Assembly (NCBI GenBank): GCA_016879935.1
Contig: JAACJQ010000429.1
Coordinates: forward strand, 1 to 64,000
Length of the DNA stretch: 64,000 bases
DNA from: Archangiaceae bacterium
GTDB lineage: Bacteria; Myxococcota; Myxococcia; Myxococcales; Myxococcaceae
Direction: 5' to 3'
Made by a program: the position numbers and the translations under genes. Below are positions 29,391-39,460 of this stretch, piece after piece. How positions within the stretch are numbered: the stretch's first letter is position 1; every line of letters starts with the position of its first letter. The notes beneath the pieces are model-generated. The model worked only from the letters and a program-made list of their open reading frames with translations. It had not been told where the DNA came from and did not search any database.

Positions 29391-32300
29391 ATGAAGCGAC
29401 TCGGACTCGTCGCGCTCGTCTTCATCACGAGCTGCACGCGCACCTCGCAACCGGCCCGCGCCTTCAAGATCGAGAGCCGCGCCGATCTCATCGGCGGCAA
29501 GCGCGCCCTCGCCGACGTCGGCGACTACAAGATCTCCAACGGCATCGTGCACGCCATCGTGCAAGACGTCGGCACCTCGCGCGGCTTCGGCGCCTTCGGC
29601 GGCTCGCTCATCGACATCGATCTCGTGCGTGGCACCGAGTCGAGCGCCGTGAAGGGCCCGGTCGGCAACGACTACTTCACCGAGATGTTCCCGGCGTTCT
29701 TCCTGACGGCCATCGAGCCGGCGAAGGTCGAAGCCGTCACCAACGAAGACGGCACCGCGAAGATCGTCGTCTCGGGCAAGTCGGGCTCGTTCATCAGCGT
29801 GGTGAACGCCATCACCGACGTCGCCTACCCGAAGGATCCCCTGAGCTACACGGTCGAGTACCAGCTCGAGCCGGGCAAGCAGTACGTGAAGATCGTCACC
29901 ACCGTGACGAACCCGAACACCACGCCGGTCACGTTCCCGCTCTCGATTCCGTTCGGCTTCGTGACGTTGCTCGGCGAAGGCCAGCGGCTGTTCGTTCCCG
30001 GCCAGGCCGGCTTCGACATGCGCTTCCACCTCGAAGACACGGTCTACAAGCGCAACGCCGCCCTCGACGCGCTGCCCGGCGAGGTGAGCTCGATGTGGAG
30101 CACCGCGGGTGACGGCGTCTCGTACGCCCTCGTGCCCGCGCGCACCTCGAGCAGCTACATGGCCGGCAAGCCCGACCTGTACCCGACGGCGAAGAGCGAC
30201 TCGTTGCTCATTCCCATCGCGAGCTCGTCGTTCCTCGGCAGCTTCTGGGCGCGCTCGCCCGAGATGCTCAACCCCAAGGGCACCTTCCAGTACGTCGGCT
30301 ACCTCGCGGTCGGCTCGGGTGACGTCGCCAGCGTGCAGAAGGTTGCCTACGAGATTCGCGACGTGCGCGTGAATCCGAATGGCTCCGAGACGATTCTGCG
30401 CGACAAGGCGCCCGTCGGTACCATCTCGGGCTTCGTGCGCGAGGGCCGCACCAACCTGCCGATGGATGACGTGTCGGTGGTGCTGCAGAACGAGGCCGGT
30501 GAGTACATCAGCCAGGCGACGACGCTGAAGAACGGCGCGTACACGGCGCCGCTGCCTCCTGGAAAGTACCGCGCGTACGCCGTCGACAAGGTGCGCAACG
30601 TCGCGAAGAGCGAGTTCGTCGACATCGCCGAGAACGGCCAGGCGCGCGTCGATCTCACGATGGAGCAGCCGGGCGATCTGCGCGTCGTCGTGCGTGACGA
30701 GCAGGGCCGGCCGTTGCCCGCGAAGATCTCGGTCGAGGGCGTCTACGAGAACGACTCAGGCGCGCTGCCGCGTCGGTTCCTCTACGACCTGAAGGTCGGC
30801 GAGCGCTACCGCCGCAGCGACTTCGTCACCGACGACCCCGCGAACCCCGAGACCCGCCGCTACCTCGAGAAGGTGCTCTTCGCCGGAGACGGCACCATCG
30901 GCACCGAGATTCGCCCCGGCAAGTACACGGTCTGGGCCTCGCGCGGCATCGAGTACTCGCTCGAGAAGAAGGAGATCGAGGTCGTCGCCGGCAAGACGTC
31001 GATGGTGGGCCTCACGCTCACGCACGTGCTGCCGACGCCCGGCTACATCAGCGCCGACTTCCACGTGCACTCGGTGCGCAGCGTCGACAGCGACATGGAG
31101 CTGCCCGATCGCGTCACCAGCTTCGCCGTCGAAGGCGTCGATCTCATGACGTCGACCGATCACAACATGGTCGCCGACTACCAGCCCACCATCGAAGCGC
31201 TCGGCCTCGACGAGTGGCTGCGCAGCATGGTCGGCCTCGAGCTCACCTCGCTCGAGATGGGTCACTTCAATGCGTTCCCCGTCGCGATTCAGCCCGGGCC
31301 GATTCAGCACGGCAGCTTCCGCTGGTTCTACCGGAAGCCAGGAGACCTGTTCGCCCAGCTGCGCGCGCTCGGGAAGGATCAGCAGAAGACCATCATTCAG
31401 GTGAGCCACCCGCGCGACACGATCCTCGGGTACTTCAACGCGTTCGACATCGGCACCTACTCGGGCAAGCCGCTGCCGGCGCCGTCATCGCTCATTCGCC
31501 TCGATCGCAACCCACAGCCCAACGGCGAGCCGTCGCCCTACGACCCGGTCAACTTCAGCCTCGACTTCGACGTGATGGAGGTCTTCAACGGCAAGCGCAT
31601 CGACAACATGTTCGGCGTGAAGCGCCGCATCGTCGACGGCCCCGAGCCGAACCTGCCCGCGTGCCCCGCCGACGGGAACCTCACCGTGAACTGTCTGCCC
31701 GCGGTGGGCGAGGTGATCGAGAAGCCCATCAAGTACAAGGAGAACGGCGTCGACAAGATCGTGCTCCAGCCCGCGTTCCCCGGAGCGCAGGACGACTGGT
31801 TCACGCTGCTCGGGCAGGGGAAGAAGGTCGTCGCGACCGGCAACTCCGACTCGCACTCTGCTGGTGCCGAAGCCGGTCTGCCTCGCACGTACCTCGAGGT
31901 CGGTGACTCGGCGAACGGCTCGATGATCGCCCTCGACGTCGACAAGGCGATGGATGCGCTGCGCGCCGGCCACGGCTTCGTGACCAACGGCCCGCTCGTG
32001 TACGCCTTCATCGACGAGCAGGGCCCGGGCTCGACCGTGGTGAACGCGAACGGCGTCTTCCGCATGCGCATCAAGGTCGAGGCCGCTCCGTGGGTCGACG
32101 TGACGAAGGTCGTCGTGCGCCGCGGCGGGAAGGATCAGGGCAAACGCCCCGAGATCGCCGCCACCATCGACGTGCCGCCTTCGACCGAGACGCTGCGCCT
32201 CGAGCACACCCAGCTCTTCACTGGCGTTCCCGACGACTCGTTCTTCGTCGTCGAGGTCTACGGCGAGAAGTCCATGTGGCCCGTGTTCTCTCCGTACGAG

Positions 32301-32567
32301 ATCCCGTCGCTGCAGATCAGCGACGCCGTCGGCGTGATCGGCGGCTCGTTCGGCTTCGGGTCGACCTACGGCAAGTACGAGCCCCAGCAGGCGCAGTTCG
32401 TGAAACCGTACGCGTTCACGAACCCCATCTGGGTCGCCCGCACGCGCAAGCAGCCGCTCACCGCGCCGAAGAAGGTGATTCCGCTCGGCAACTCGGAGCC
32501 GTTCCAGCCCCGAACGCTCCCCGACCTGCGCACGCTGTTCCACGCCTTCCACTCGGACCCGGAGTGA
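29391..32567 (+). CDS. CehA/McbA family metallohydrolase lipoprotein (PHP domain)
   Basis: About 1058 residues. The ATG at 29391 gives MKRLGLVALVFITSC, a lipoprotein signal; earlier starts GTG 29382 and ATG 29385 overlap the porin stop. The N-terminal 330 residues are beta-rich. A carboxypeptidase-regulatory-like segment (GTISGFVREGRTNLPMDDVSV) follows, then the PHP hydrolase from about 555: ADFHVHSVRSVDSD, TSTDHNMV, IIQVSHPR and ATGNSDSHSAG supply His/Asp metal ligands. The family includes the carbaryl hydrolase CehA and McbA-like proteins; many members act on phosphoesters or other esters. Third in the phosphatase-porin operon. Confidence 0.88.
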   Translation: MKRLGLVALVFITSCTRTSQPARAFKIESRADLIGGKRALADVGDYKISNGIVHAIVQDVGTSRGFGAFGGSLIDIDLVRGTESSAVKGPVGNDYFTEMFPAFFLTAIEPAKVEAVTNEDGTAKIVVSGKSGSFISVVNAITDVAYPKDPLSYTVEYQLEPGKQYVKIVTTVTNPNTTPVTFPLSIPFGFVTLLGEGQRLFVPGQAGFDMRFHLEDTVYKRNAALDALPGEVSSMWSTAGDGVSYALVPARTSSSYMAGKPDLYPTAKSDSLLIPIASSSFLGSFWARSPEMLNPKGTFQYVGYLAVGSGDVASVQKVAYEIRDVRVNPNGSETILRDKAPVGTISGFVREGRTNLPMDDVSVVLQNEAGEYISQATTLKNGAYTAPLPPGKYRAYAVDKVRNVAKSEFVDIAENGQARVDLTMEQPGDLRVVVRDEQGRPLPAKISVEGVYENDSGALPRRFLYDLKVGERYRRSDFVTDDPANPETRRYLEKVLFAGDGTIGTEIRPGKYTVWASRGIEYSLEKKEIEVVAGKTSMVGLTLTHVLPTPGYISADFHVHSVRSVDSDMELPDRVTSFAVEGVDLMTSTDHNMVADYQPTIEALGLDEWLRSMVGLELTSLEMGHFNAFPVAIQPGPIQHGSFRWFYRKPGDLFAQLRALGKDQQKTIIQVSHPRDTILGYFNAFDIGTYSGKPLPAPSSLIRLDRNPQPNGEPSPYDPVNFSLDFDVMEVFNGKRIDNMFGVKRRIVDGPEPNLPACPADGNLTVNCLPAVGEVIEKPIKYKENGVDKIVLQPAFPGAQDDWFTLLGQGKKVVATGNSDSHSAGAEAGLPRTYLEVGDSANGSMIALDVDKAMDALRAGHGFVTNGPLVYAFIDEQGPGSTVVNANGVFRMRIKVEAAPWVDVTKVVVRRGGKDQGKRPEIAATIDVPPSTETLRLEHTQLFTGVPDDSFFVVEVYGEKSMWPVFSPYEIPSLQISDAVGVIGGSFGFGSTYGKYEPQQAQFVKPYAFTNPIWVARTRKQPLTAPKKVIPLGNSEPFQPRTLPDLRTLFHAFHSDPE

Positions 32568-33124
32568 GCCGCCTCGCCCTCGCTAGCGCGCTGCTGTTCG
32601 GCGGCCTGGCCTGGGCGCACCCCGAGGGCTTTCACGCCCGCTCGGCCTTCACCATCGAGAAGACGTCGCTCACCGGTCTGCTGGTGCTCGACGTCGATGG
32701 GGGAGAGCGGTGCGAGCTGATTCGTGCCGGCGCCGACGCGAACCATGACGGTGTGCTGGCGAAGGACGAACGCCAGGCGCTCGAGAAGAAGCTGGCCTCG
32801 TTCATCACGAAGCCGCTCAAGCTCTTCTTCAGCGCGTACCCGGTGCCGCTCACCATCAAGGAGACGAAGCTCAACCTGCACAAAGACGAGCGCGTCTCAC
32901 GCGCTGGCCTGTCGGTCGCGCTGCTGCTCGAGGTGAAGCACCCGTACGAGGTGAGTCCTGGCATGCACTTCGAGTTCGAGACCGTCACGCCCGACGCGTC
33001 GCCGGTGCGGCTCGAGGTGTTTCAGGCGACCGCGCCAGGGGAGACCGCCGAGCCCGAGTTTCGCGAAGAGGTCGAATCGGGCAAACGCGTGCGCGTTCGG
33101 CTGGGGAAGCTTTACGACCGCTGA
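32564..33124 (+). CDS. Small secreted protein with EF-hand-like loop
   Basis: 186 residues, not recognised. GTG 32564 overlaps the previous stop by four bases (GTGA) and gives a signal peptide (RLALASALLFGGLAWA). The loop DANHDGVLAKDERQ fits an EF-hand calcium site. The rest is beta-rich. It is last in the phosphatase-porin-CehA operon, so an exported accessory role is likely. Confidence 0.75.
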   Translation: MSRLALASALLFGGLAWAHPEGFHARSAFTIEKTSLTGLLVLDVDGGERCELIRAGADANHDGVLAKDERQALEKKLASFITKPLKLFFSAYPVPLTIKETKLNLHKDERVSRAGLSVALLLEVKHPYEVSPGMHFEFETVTPDASPVRLEVFQATAPGETAEPEFREEVESGKRVRVRLGKLYDR

Positions 33125-33196
33125 GATGCTCCCTCCCTTGCCCCGGGCATGGGGGTTGGGTAAGGCCCCCCGGTCTTTCAATTCCAAGAGGGCAGT

Positions 33197-34972
33197 GTGA
33201 GCGATCAGAAGAAGCCGGCAGCGACGTTCGGTGACGTGATGTTGGGCATTCCCGCTGGCGGCCGCGAGAAGTCCGAAGGTTCGCGCGACGAGAAGCGCGG
33301 CGAGCGCAAGGGCGGCCCCATGGTCGTCGTGAAGCGCGCCGGTGGCGCCGTCGAGACCCGCAAGGCCGACGCGCCTGCCGCTGCCGGCAACGGTGAGGCT
33401 GCCGCTGCCCCCGCCGCTCCCAGGGTCGTCGTTCCCACGGGTCCGTCGGTCGCCGACGAGGTGCACGAGCACGAGTCCTTCGGCGAGATGTTCGAGAAGC
33501 AGGTGAAGGACGGCGGCCTGCCCACCCGCAAGATGCCCCGCGTCGGTGAGAAGGTGCGCGGCAAGATCTTCCAGCTCGGCGCCGAGACGGCCTTCGTCAC
33601 CATCGGCAAGCTCGAGGCGATGATCGAGCTCGACGAGCTCAAGGACGACCAGGGCATTCTGCGCTCGGGCGTCGGCGACGAGATCGAGGCCCACGTCGTC
33701 GAGACCGGTGCCAAGGGCATCGTGCTCTCGCGCCGCCTGTCGAAAGACGCCGCGTCGCTGTCGATGCTCGCCGAAGCCAAGCTCAGCGGCATGCCGGTCG
33801 ATGGTCTCGTCATCGCCGTCAACAAGGGCGGCCTCGAGGTCGCGGTTGGCGACGTTCGCGCGTTCTGCCCGTCGTCGCAGGCCGACGTTCGCCCCGGCAA
33901 GCTCGACGAGTTCGTGGGTCAGCGCTTCACCTTCCGCGTCACCGAGGTGAAGGAGCGCAACGTCGTTCTCTCGCGCCGCGCGCTGCTCGAAGAAGAGCTC
34001 AAGGCGAAGGGCGCCGAGCTGCGCAAGACGCTCGAGGTCGGCAAGGTCGTGAAGGGCCGCGTCGTCTCGGTGCAGAACTTCGGCGCGTTCGTCGATCTCG
34101 GCGGGCTCGAGGGCCTCATCCCCGTGAGCGAGCTCTCGCACACGCGCATCGGTCACCCGAGCGAGGTCGTCAAGGTCGGCGACGAGCTCGAGGTCGAGAT
34201 CATTCGCATGGAGGCGGCCGAGCCGAACTCGCCCGACAAGTCCAAGCGCAAGGAGCGCCTCACGCTGTCGCTCCGCAAGCTGCTCGACGATCCCTTCAAG
34301 AAGGCCATCGAGACGCTGAAGGAGGGCATGGTCGTGAAGGGCAAGGTTGCCCGCCTCACCCAGTTCGGCGCTTTCGTCGAGCTGATGCCGGGCGTCGACG
34401 GCCTCATTCACATCTCCGCGTTGTCGGAGCGTCGCATCTCGCACCCCCGCGATGCCGTGCGCGTGGGCGACGAGATCGAAGTGAAGATCGAGAAGGTCGA
34501 CCCCGAAGAGAAGCGCATGGGGCTGCGCCTCGTGAAGGACGGCGTGCCAGTGGGTGAGGGCGTCTCGTCGTCGGCCGCTGCGGCGCCGACCCAGCACGTC
34601 GAGACCGACGCGGCTCCGAAGAAGCCCACCGTCAAGCTGCGCCGCGGCCTCGTCGTCATCGGGAAGGTCGTTCGTATCGAGTCGTTCGGCGTCTTCATCG
34701 AGTTCGAGGGCGGCAACGGCCTCATCCCGGCGAGCGAGACGGGCACCGAGCGCGGCACCGATCTCAAGCGCACCTTCCCCATGGGCAAGGAGCTCAAGGC
34801 CGAGATCATCGAGATGGAAGGCCAGAAGGTGAAGCTGTCGATCACCGCGGCCCAGCGCAGCGAAGAGCGCGCCGATCTCGAGGCGTGGAAGGCGACGCAG
34901 AAGCCTCAGGGCGGCGGCAAGGCCGGCTTCGGAACGCTGGCTGACAAGCTCAAGGGCCTCAAGCTGAGCTGA
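33197..34972 (+). CDS. S1 RNA-binding repeat protein (ribosomal protein S1-like)
   Basis: 591 residues. A low-complexity, charged first 110 residues is followed by five S1/OB-fold repeats at about 117-180, 199-261, 282-360, 377-445 and 484-550. Repeats 3 and 4 are typical (VVKGRVVSVQNFGAFVDLGG, then VVKGKVARLTQFGAFVELMPG with HISALSERRISHP). S1-repeat proteins bind single-stranded RNA during translation or decay. With five repeats and an Ala/Pro/Lys N-terminus it need not be the housekeeping rpsA (six repeats in enterobacteria), so no symbol is given. It starts at GTG 33197 with AAGAGGG upstream and ends before a clear terminator. Confidence 0.88.
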   Translation: MSDQKKPAATFGDVMLGIPAGGREKSEGSRDEKRGERKGGPMVVVKRAGGAVETRKADAPAAAGNGEAAAAPAAPRVVVPTGPSVADEVHEHESFGEMFEKQVKDGGLPTRKMPRVGEKVRGKIFQLGAETAFVTIGKLEAMIELDELKDDQGILRSGVGDEIEAHVVETGAKGIVLSRRLSKDAASLSMLAEAKLSGMPVDGLVIAVNKGGLEVAVGDVRAFCPSSQADVRPGKLDEFVGQRFTFRVTEVKERNVVLSRRALLEEELKAKGAELRKTLEVGKVVKGRVVSVQNFGAFVDLGGLEGLIPVSELSHTRIGHPSEVVKVGDELEVEIIRMEAAEPNSPDKSKRKERLTLSLRKLLDDPFKKAIETLKEGMVVKGKVARLTQFGAFVELMPGVDGLIHISALSERRISHPRDAVRVGDEIEVKIEKVDPEEKRMGLRLVKDGVPVGEGVSSSAAAAPTQHVETDAAPKKPTVKLRRGLVVIGKVVRIESFGVFIEFEGGNGLIPASETGTERGTDLKRTFPMGKELKAEIIEMEGQKVKLSITAAQRSEERADLEAWKATQKPQGGGKAGFGTLADKLKGLKLS

Positions 34973-34997
34973 GCGGTTCCTCTGCGCTGAATTCAGC

Positions 34998-35035
34998 GGG
35001 CTCTCCCGGTCGAATGGGAGGGCCCGTTTGCTTTT
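34998..35035 (+). terminator. Rho-independent terminator after the S1-repeat gene
   Basis: GGGCTCTCCC at 34998-35007 pairs with GGGAGGGCCC at 35016-35025, with one G-U pair, around an 8-base loop. TTTGCTTTT follows. It lies 25 bases after the S1-gene stop. Confidence 0.8.
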
Positions 35036-35170
35036 GATCGGTTCGCTCACCCGACGGCATCCAACGAGGGCGGCGCCATGCCCTTGAAACAATCGGGAAG
35101 CTCTCGTCGCACCTGGCGTTGAACTTTGCTAGCTCATCGCCCGTCGGTGGCCCCTGGAGGCGTTGGAAAC

Positions 35171-36541
35171 ATGGTGAAGCTCTTCCGGAAGTCGATGATC
35201 TCCCTCGCAGTGCTGATGTCGGGCCTCGCGCTCGCCGGTCCTGCTGTTCCTTCGCCCACGGCGAAGGCGGCGTTCGAGCGTGGTGAGAAGGCGCTCGAGG
35301 GCGGCAACTACGACGCGGCCGTCAACGCGTATCAAGACGCGCTCAAGGCGACCCCCGGCTACGCCGCCGCGCTCAACGGCATGGGCAGCGCGCTCTTCAA
35401 GCTGAACAAGCGCGACGAAGCGATCGCCCAGTTCAAGGCCGCCACCGAGGCCGACCCCGGCTTCAAGCTCGCGTGGTTCAACCTCGGCTTCGCCTCCCGC
35501 AAGACCCAGGACTTCGCGACCGCCGCCAAGGCGTACGAGAAGTACACGGCCATCGACCCGACCGACCCCGACGGCTTCTACGGCCTCGCGGAGTCGTACA
35601 AGCAGTCGAACCAGCCCGAGAAGGCCATCGCGGCGTACGAGACGTACATCAAGAAAGAGACCCGCCCGACCGAGCAGAAGTACGTCGACCGCGCGAAGGA
35701 CTCGATTGCCCAGCTGAAGGCCGCCGCGGCCCCTGCGAAGCAGCCCGACCCGGTCGCGACCACCACGACGACGCCCGCGAAGCAGCCTGATCCCGTCACC
35801 ACCACGACCACGCCGCCGCCCGCCGCCGATCCGCTCCCGTCACTGTCGGCGCGCACGATGGCCGAAGGCGACAAGTTCATGGCCGAGAAGAAGTACCGCG
35901 AGGCCTCTTTCTCGTACCAGGACGCGGTGAACGCCGACCCGAACAACGTCGAAGGCCTCTTCAAGCTGGGCAACAGCTACGCGGTGCTCGGCTACTACAC
36001 CCAGGCCATCGACAAGTGGAACCAGGTTGCCACGCTCTCGCAGGACCCGAACGTGAAGAAGAGCGCCCAGGACAACATCGCGCGCGCTCAGCAGAAGCTC
36101 GGCACCGCGGGTGGTGGCTCGCCGCAGGAAGCCGGCAAGCAGCCCGGCACCGGCCCCATCGCCGACTCCACGCGCGCCCAGGCCCGCCAGTACTACGAGC
36201 AGGCCGTGCAGCTCATCAACCAGCGCCGCTTCGGTGACGCGCTCGCCTCGCTCAACGAGTGCCTCAAGCTCGAGCCCGCGCTGTCGGTCGGCTACATCGC
36301 CCGCGGCAGCACCCTCATCGGCCTTCGCCGCTTCGCCGAGGCGGCCATCGACTACCAGTACGCGCTCAAGCTCGACCCGAACCTTTCGGCGCCGCTCTAC
36401 GGCCTCGCCGAGGCGTACCGCGGCATGAACCGCGTCGACGACGCCCGCACGTACTACCAGCGCTACGTCGCCTCGGCCGCCGCCGACGTTCGGCCCGAGC
36501 TGCAGAGCGACGCGCGCACGAAGATCGATCAGCTGCGCTGA
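35171..36541 (+). CDS. TPR-repeat protein, exported
   Basis: About 456 residues. I chose the ATG at 35171 because it gives a good signal peptide (MVKLFRKSMISLAVLMSGLALAG); the GTG at 35126 would add fifteen residues. The mature protein has about seven TPR units in two blocks: residues about 30-165 (AFERGEKALEGGNYDAAVNAY and similar) and about 230-450, separated by a Thr/Pro linker (VATTTTTPAKQPDPV). It is probably a periplasmic scaffold. It directly precedes the MoxR-DUF58 pair, where TPR proteins are common partners. Confidence 0.88.
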   Translation: MVKLFRKSMISLAVLMSGLALAGPAVPSPTAKAAFERGEKALEGGNYDAAVNAYQDALKATPGYAAALNGMGSALFKLNKRDEAIAQFKAATEADPGFKLAWFNLGFASRKTQDFATAAKAYEKYTAIDPTDPDGFYGLAESYKQSNQPEKAIAAYETYIKKETRPTEQKYVDRAKDSIAQLKAAAAPAKQPDPVATTTTTPAKQPDPVTTTTTPPPAADPLPSLSARTMAEGDKFMAEKKYREASFSYQDAVNADPNNVEGLFKLGNSYAVLGYYTQAIDKWNQVATLSQDPNVKKSAQDNIARAQQKLGTAGGGSPQEAGKQPGTGPIADSTRAQARQYYEQAVQLINQRRFGDALASLNECLKLEPALSVGYIARGSTLIGLRRFAEAAIDYQYALKLDPNLSAPLYGLAEAYRGMNRVDDARTYYQRYVASAAADVRPELQSDARTKIDQLR

Positions 36542-36550
36542 AGCACCACC

Positions 36551-37540
<990 letters not shown>

Positions 37541-37552
37541 CGAAAGGCGCGC

Positions 37553-38434
37553 ATGCTCCCCAAGGAGCTCATCAAGCGCATTCGCAAGCTCGAGATCTCG
37601 ACCCGCAAGGCGGTCTCGAGCGTGCTCGGCGGCCAGTACCACTCGGTCTTCAAGGGCCGCGGCATGGCCTTCTCCGAGGTGCGCCAGTACCAGCCCGGCG
37701 ACGAGGTGCGCACCATCGACTGGAACGTCACCGCGCGCATGAACGACGCGTACGTGAAGGTCTTCACCGAGGAGCGCGAGCTCACGGTCATGCTGCTCGT
37801 CGACGTCTCGGCGTCGGAGCTCTTCGGCTCGCAGGCCCGCAGCAAGGCCGAGATCTCGGCCGAGGTCGCCGCACAGATCGCGTTCTCGGCCATCGCCAAC
37901 AACGATCGCGTCGGGCTGATCCTCTTCTCCGATCGCGTCGAGAAGGTCGTGCCGCCGCGCAAGGGCCGCAGCCACGTGCTGCGCATGATCAGCGACATCT
38001 TGTCGTTCGAGCCCGTGGGCAAGGGCACCGATCTCTCGAGCGCCCTCACGTACCTCTCGCACATCGCGAAACGAAAGACGGTCACCTTCCTCGTCTCGGA
38101 CTTCCTCACCGAGCACTACGAGAAGCCGCTGCGCATCGTCGCGCGCAAACACGATCTCGTGCCGTGCGTGATCGTCGACCCGCTCGAGCAGCAGTTTCCC
38201 AACCTGGGGCTGGTCGATCTCGAAGACCCCGAGACCGGCGCGCGCTTTCTCGTCGACACCAGCGACCCGCGCGTGCGCGGCAAGTTCAAGCGCTTCATGG
38301 AAGAACGCCGGCAGAAGCGCGACACGTTGTTCAAGCGCCTCTCGCTCGATGCCGTCGAGCTCTCGGCCGGGGCCGACTACGCGCTGGCCCTGCAGAAGTT
38401 CTTCCGCATGAGAGCCAGGAGAGCCGCCGGGTGA
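37553..38434 (+). CDS. DUF58 domain protein (VWA-like)
   Basis: 293 residues, soluble. The DUF58 core is clear: FSEVRQYQPGDEVRTIDWNV near 40-60. The following segment resembles a von Willebrand A fold with a MIDAS-like DVSASELFG and SDFLTEHYE. These proteins are the usual partners of MoxR ATPases. GAAAGG lies upstream of the ATG at 37553. Confidence 0.94.
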   Translation: MLPKELIKRIRKLEISTRKAVSSVLGGQYHSVFKGRGMAFSEVRQYQPGDEVRTIDWNVTARMNDAYVKVFTEERELTVMLLVDVSASELFGSQARSKAEISAEVAAQIAFSAIANNDRVGLILFSDRVEKVVPPRKGRSHVLRMISDILSFEPVGKGTDLSSALTYLSHIAKRKTVTFLVSDFLTEHYEKPLRIVARKHDLVPCVIVDPLEQQFPNLGLVDLEDPETGARFLVDTSDPRVRGKFKRFMEERRQKRDTLFKRLSLDAVELSAGADYALALQKFFRMRARRAAG

Positions 38435-38515
38435 GTGCTTCCTTGGCGAAGCCGTGCCAGCAGAGGCAGACTGTGACTTCGTGTTCGCCTCGCCCGCCTG
38501 CTGGAGCCCGCGTCG

Positions 38516-39388
38516 ATGAGTGACGGCAAGAAGCCGGGCGACGAGACCCTTCGCGTGCCCCCGGGCATGACCCCGAAGAAGGTGACCGGCGCGTCGATGC
38601 CCGCGCTCCCTGCGGCGGGCCGGCCCATCGACGCACCACCGACCGACTCCTACGTGGGGCTCAAGCCCAAGTCGGCCTCGCAGCCCGAGCTGTCGGAGTT
38701 TCCCTCGGGCCCCCGCAAGATCGCGTCGGGTGAAGCGGCGCCCGAGGTGTCTCAGGGCAAGTGGCGCGAACGGGTCTTCACCCCGCGAGCCGTCATGACG
38801 AAGGACGAGGTGCTGACCGACCTCGAGGCCTCGGTGCGCGTGGTGCTCGGCAACGCCAACCACGTTCGTGTCGCCTTCGAGGAGCTTCGGCGCGCCTGGC
38901 TGCCGACGCTGAGGCAGGCGCTCGAGCAGGCTGGCGGTGATGGCCTCGACGCGTGGCTCGGCATGATCCTCAAGCCGCCCGCCCGCCCGGGCATGGATCC
39001 CCTGTTCCCCACGCTCGTCACCGACTTCGCCCGCCTGCGCGCCGCCAAAGAGCTCGCCGCCTTCGAAGAAGAAGCCCACAAGGTGATCGCCACCGTTCAG
39101 CGTGTGCTGGGCTTCGAGAAGCCCCGCAAGCTCTCGTTCAAGGCGCTCGAGCGCGAACTCGAAGGCAAGCTCGAGGTCGACGAGCTGCTGCTGATCGCGG
39201 TGAGTGACGACTCCGAGCTCACCCGCCGCCTGAAGGAGATCGGCGGCACCATGGAGAGCCTGCGCGATCAGCTCAAGAAGCGCCCTGGCAAACAGCCCGA
39301 CGGCATGTTCTCGAACTTCGTTCGGCTCAAGGCCGAGGTGCGCGTGCTCGACGCCGAGCTTCGCCGCCGCGGGGCACAGCAGTCGTGA
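38516..39388 (+). CDS. Hypothetical protein downstream of MoxR/DUF58
   Basis: 290 residues, not recognised. The first 85 residues are low-complexity and Pro/Ser/Lys-rich (DETLRVPPGMTPKKVTGAS). The rest is alpha-helical: LEASVRVVLGNANHVRVAFEELRRAWLP, then FARLRAAKELAAFEEEAHKVI, ending with a coiled-coil (TMESLRDQLKKRPG, VRVLDAELRRRG). No signal peptide or membrane segment. It lies 81 bases downstream of the DUF58 gene. Confidence 0.75.
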   Translation: MSDGKKPGDETLRVPPGMTPKKVTGASMPALPAAGRPIDAPPTDSYVGLKPKSASQPELSEFPSGPRKIASGEAAPEVSQGKWRERVFTPRAVMTKDEVLTDLEASVRVVLGNANHVRVAFEELRRAWLPTLRQALEQAGGDGLDAWLGMILKPPARPGMDPLFPTLVTDFARLRAAKELAAFEEEAHKVIATVQRVLGFEKPRKLSFKALERELEGKLEVDELLLIAVSDDSELTRRLKEIGGTMESLRDQLKKRPGKQPDGMFSNFVRLKAEVRVLDAELRRRGAQQS

Positions 39389-39460
39389 CGCTCTGGGTCG
39401 ACGGCACCCCCTGAGGTGAGCGTCGACCCCCGGGGTCTCCACGAATCCTCAACGGTTTCG

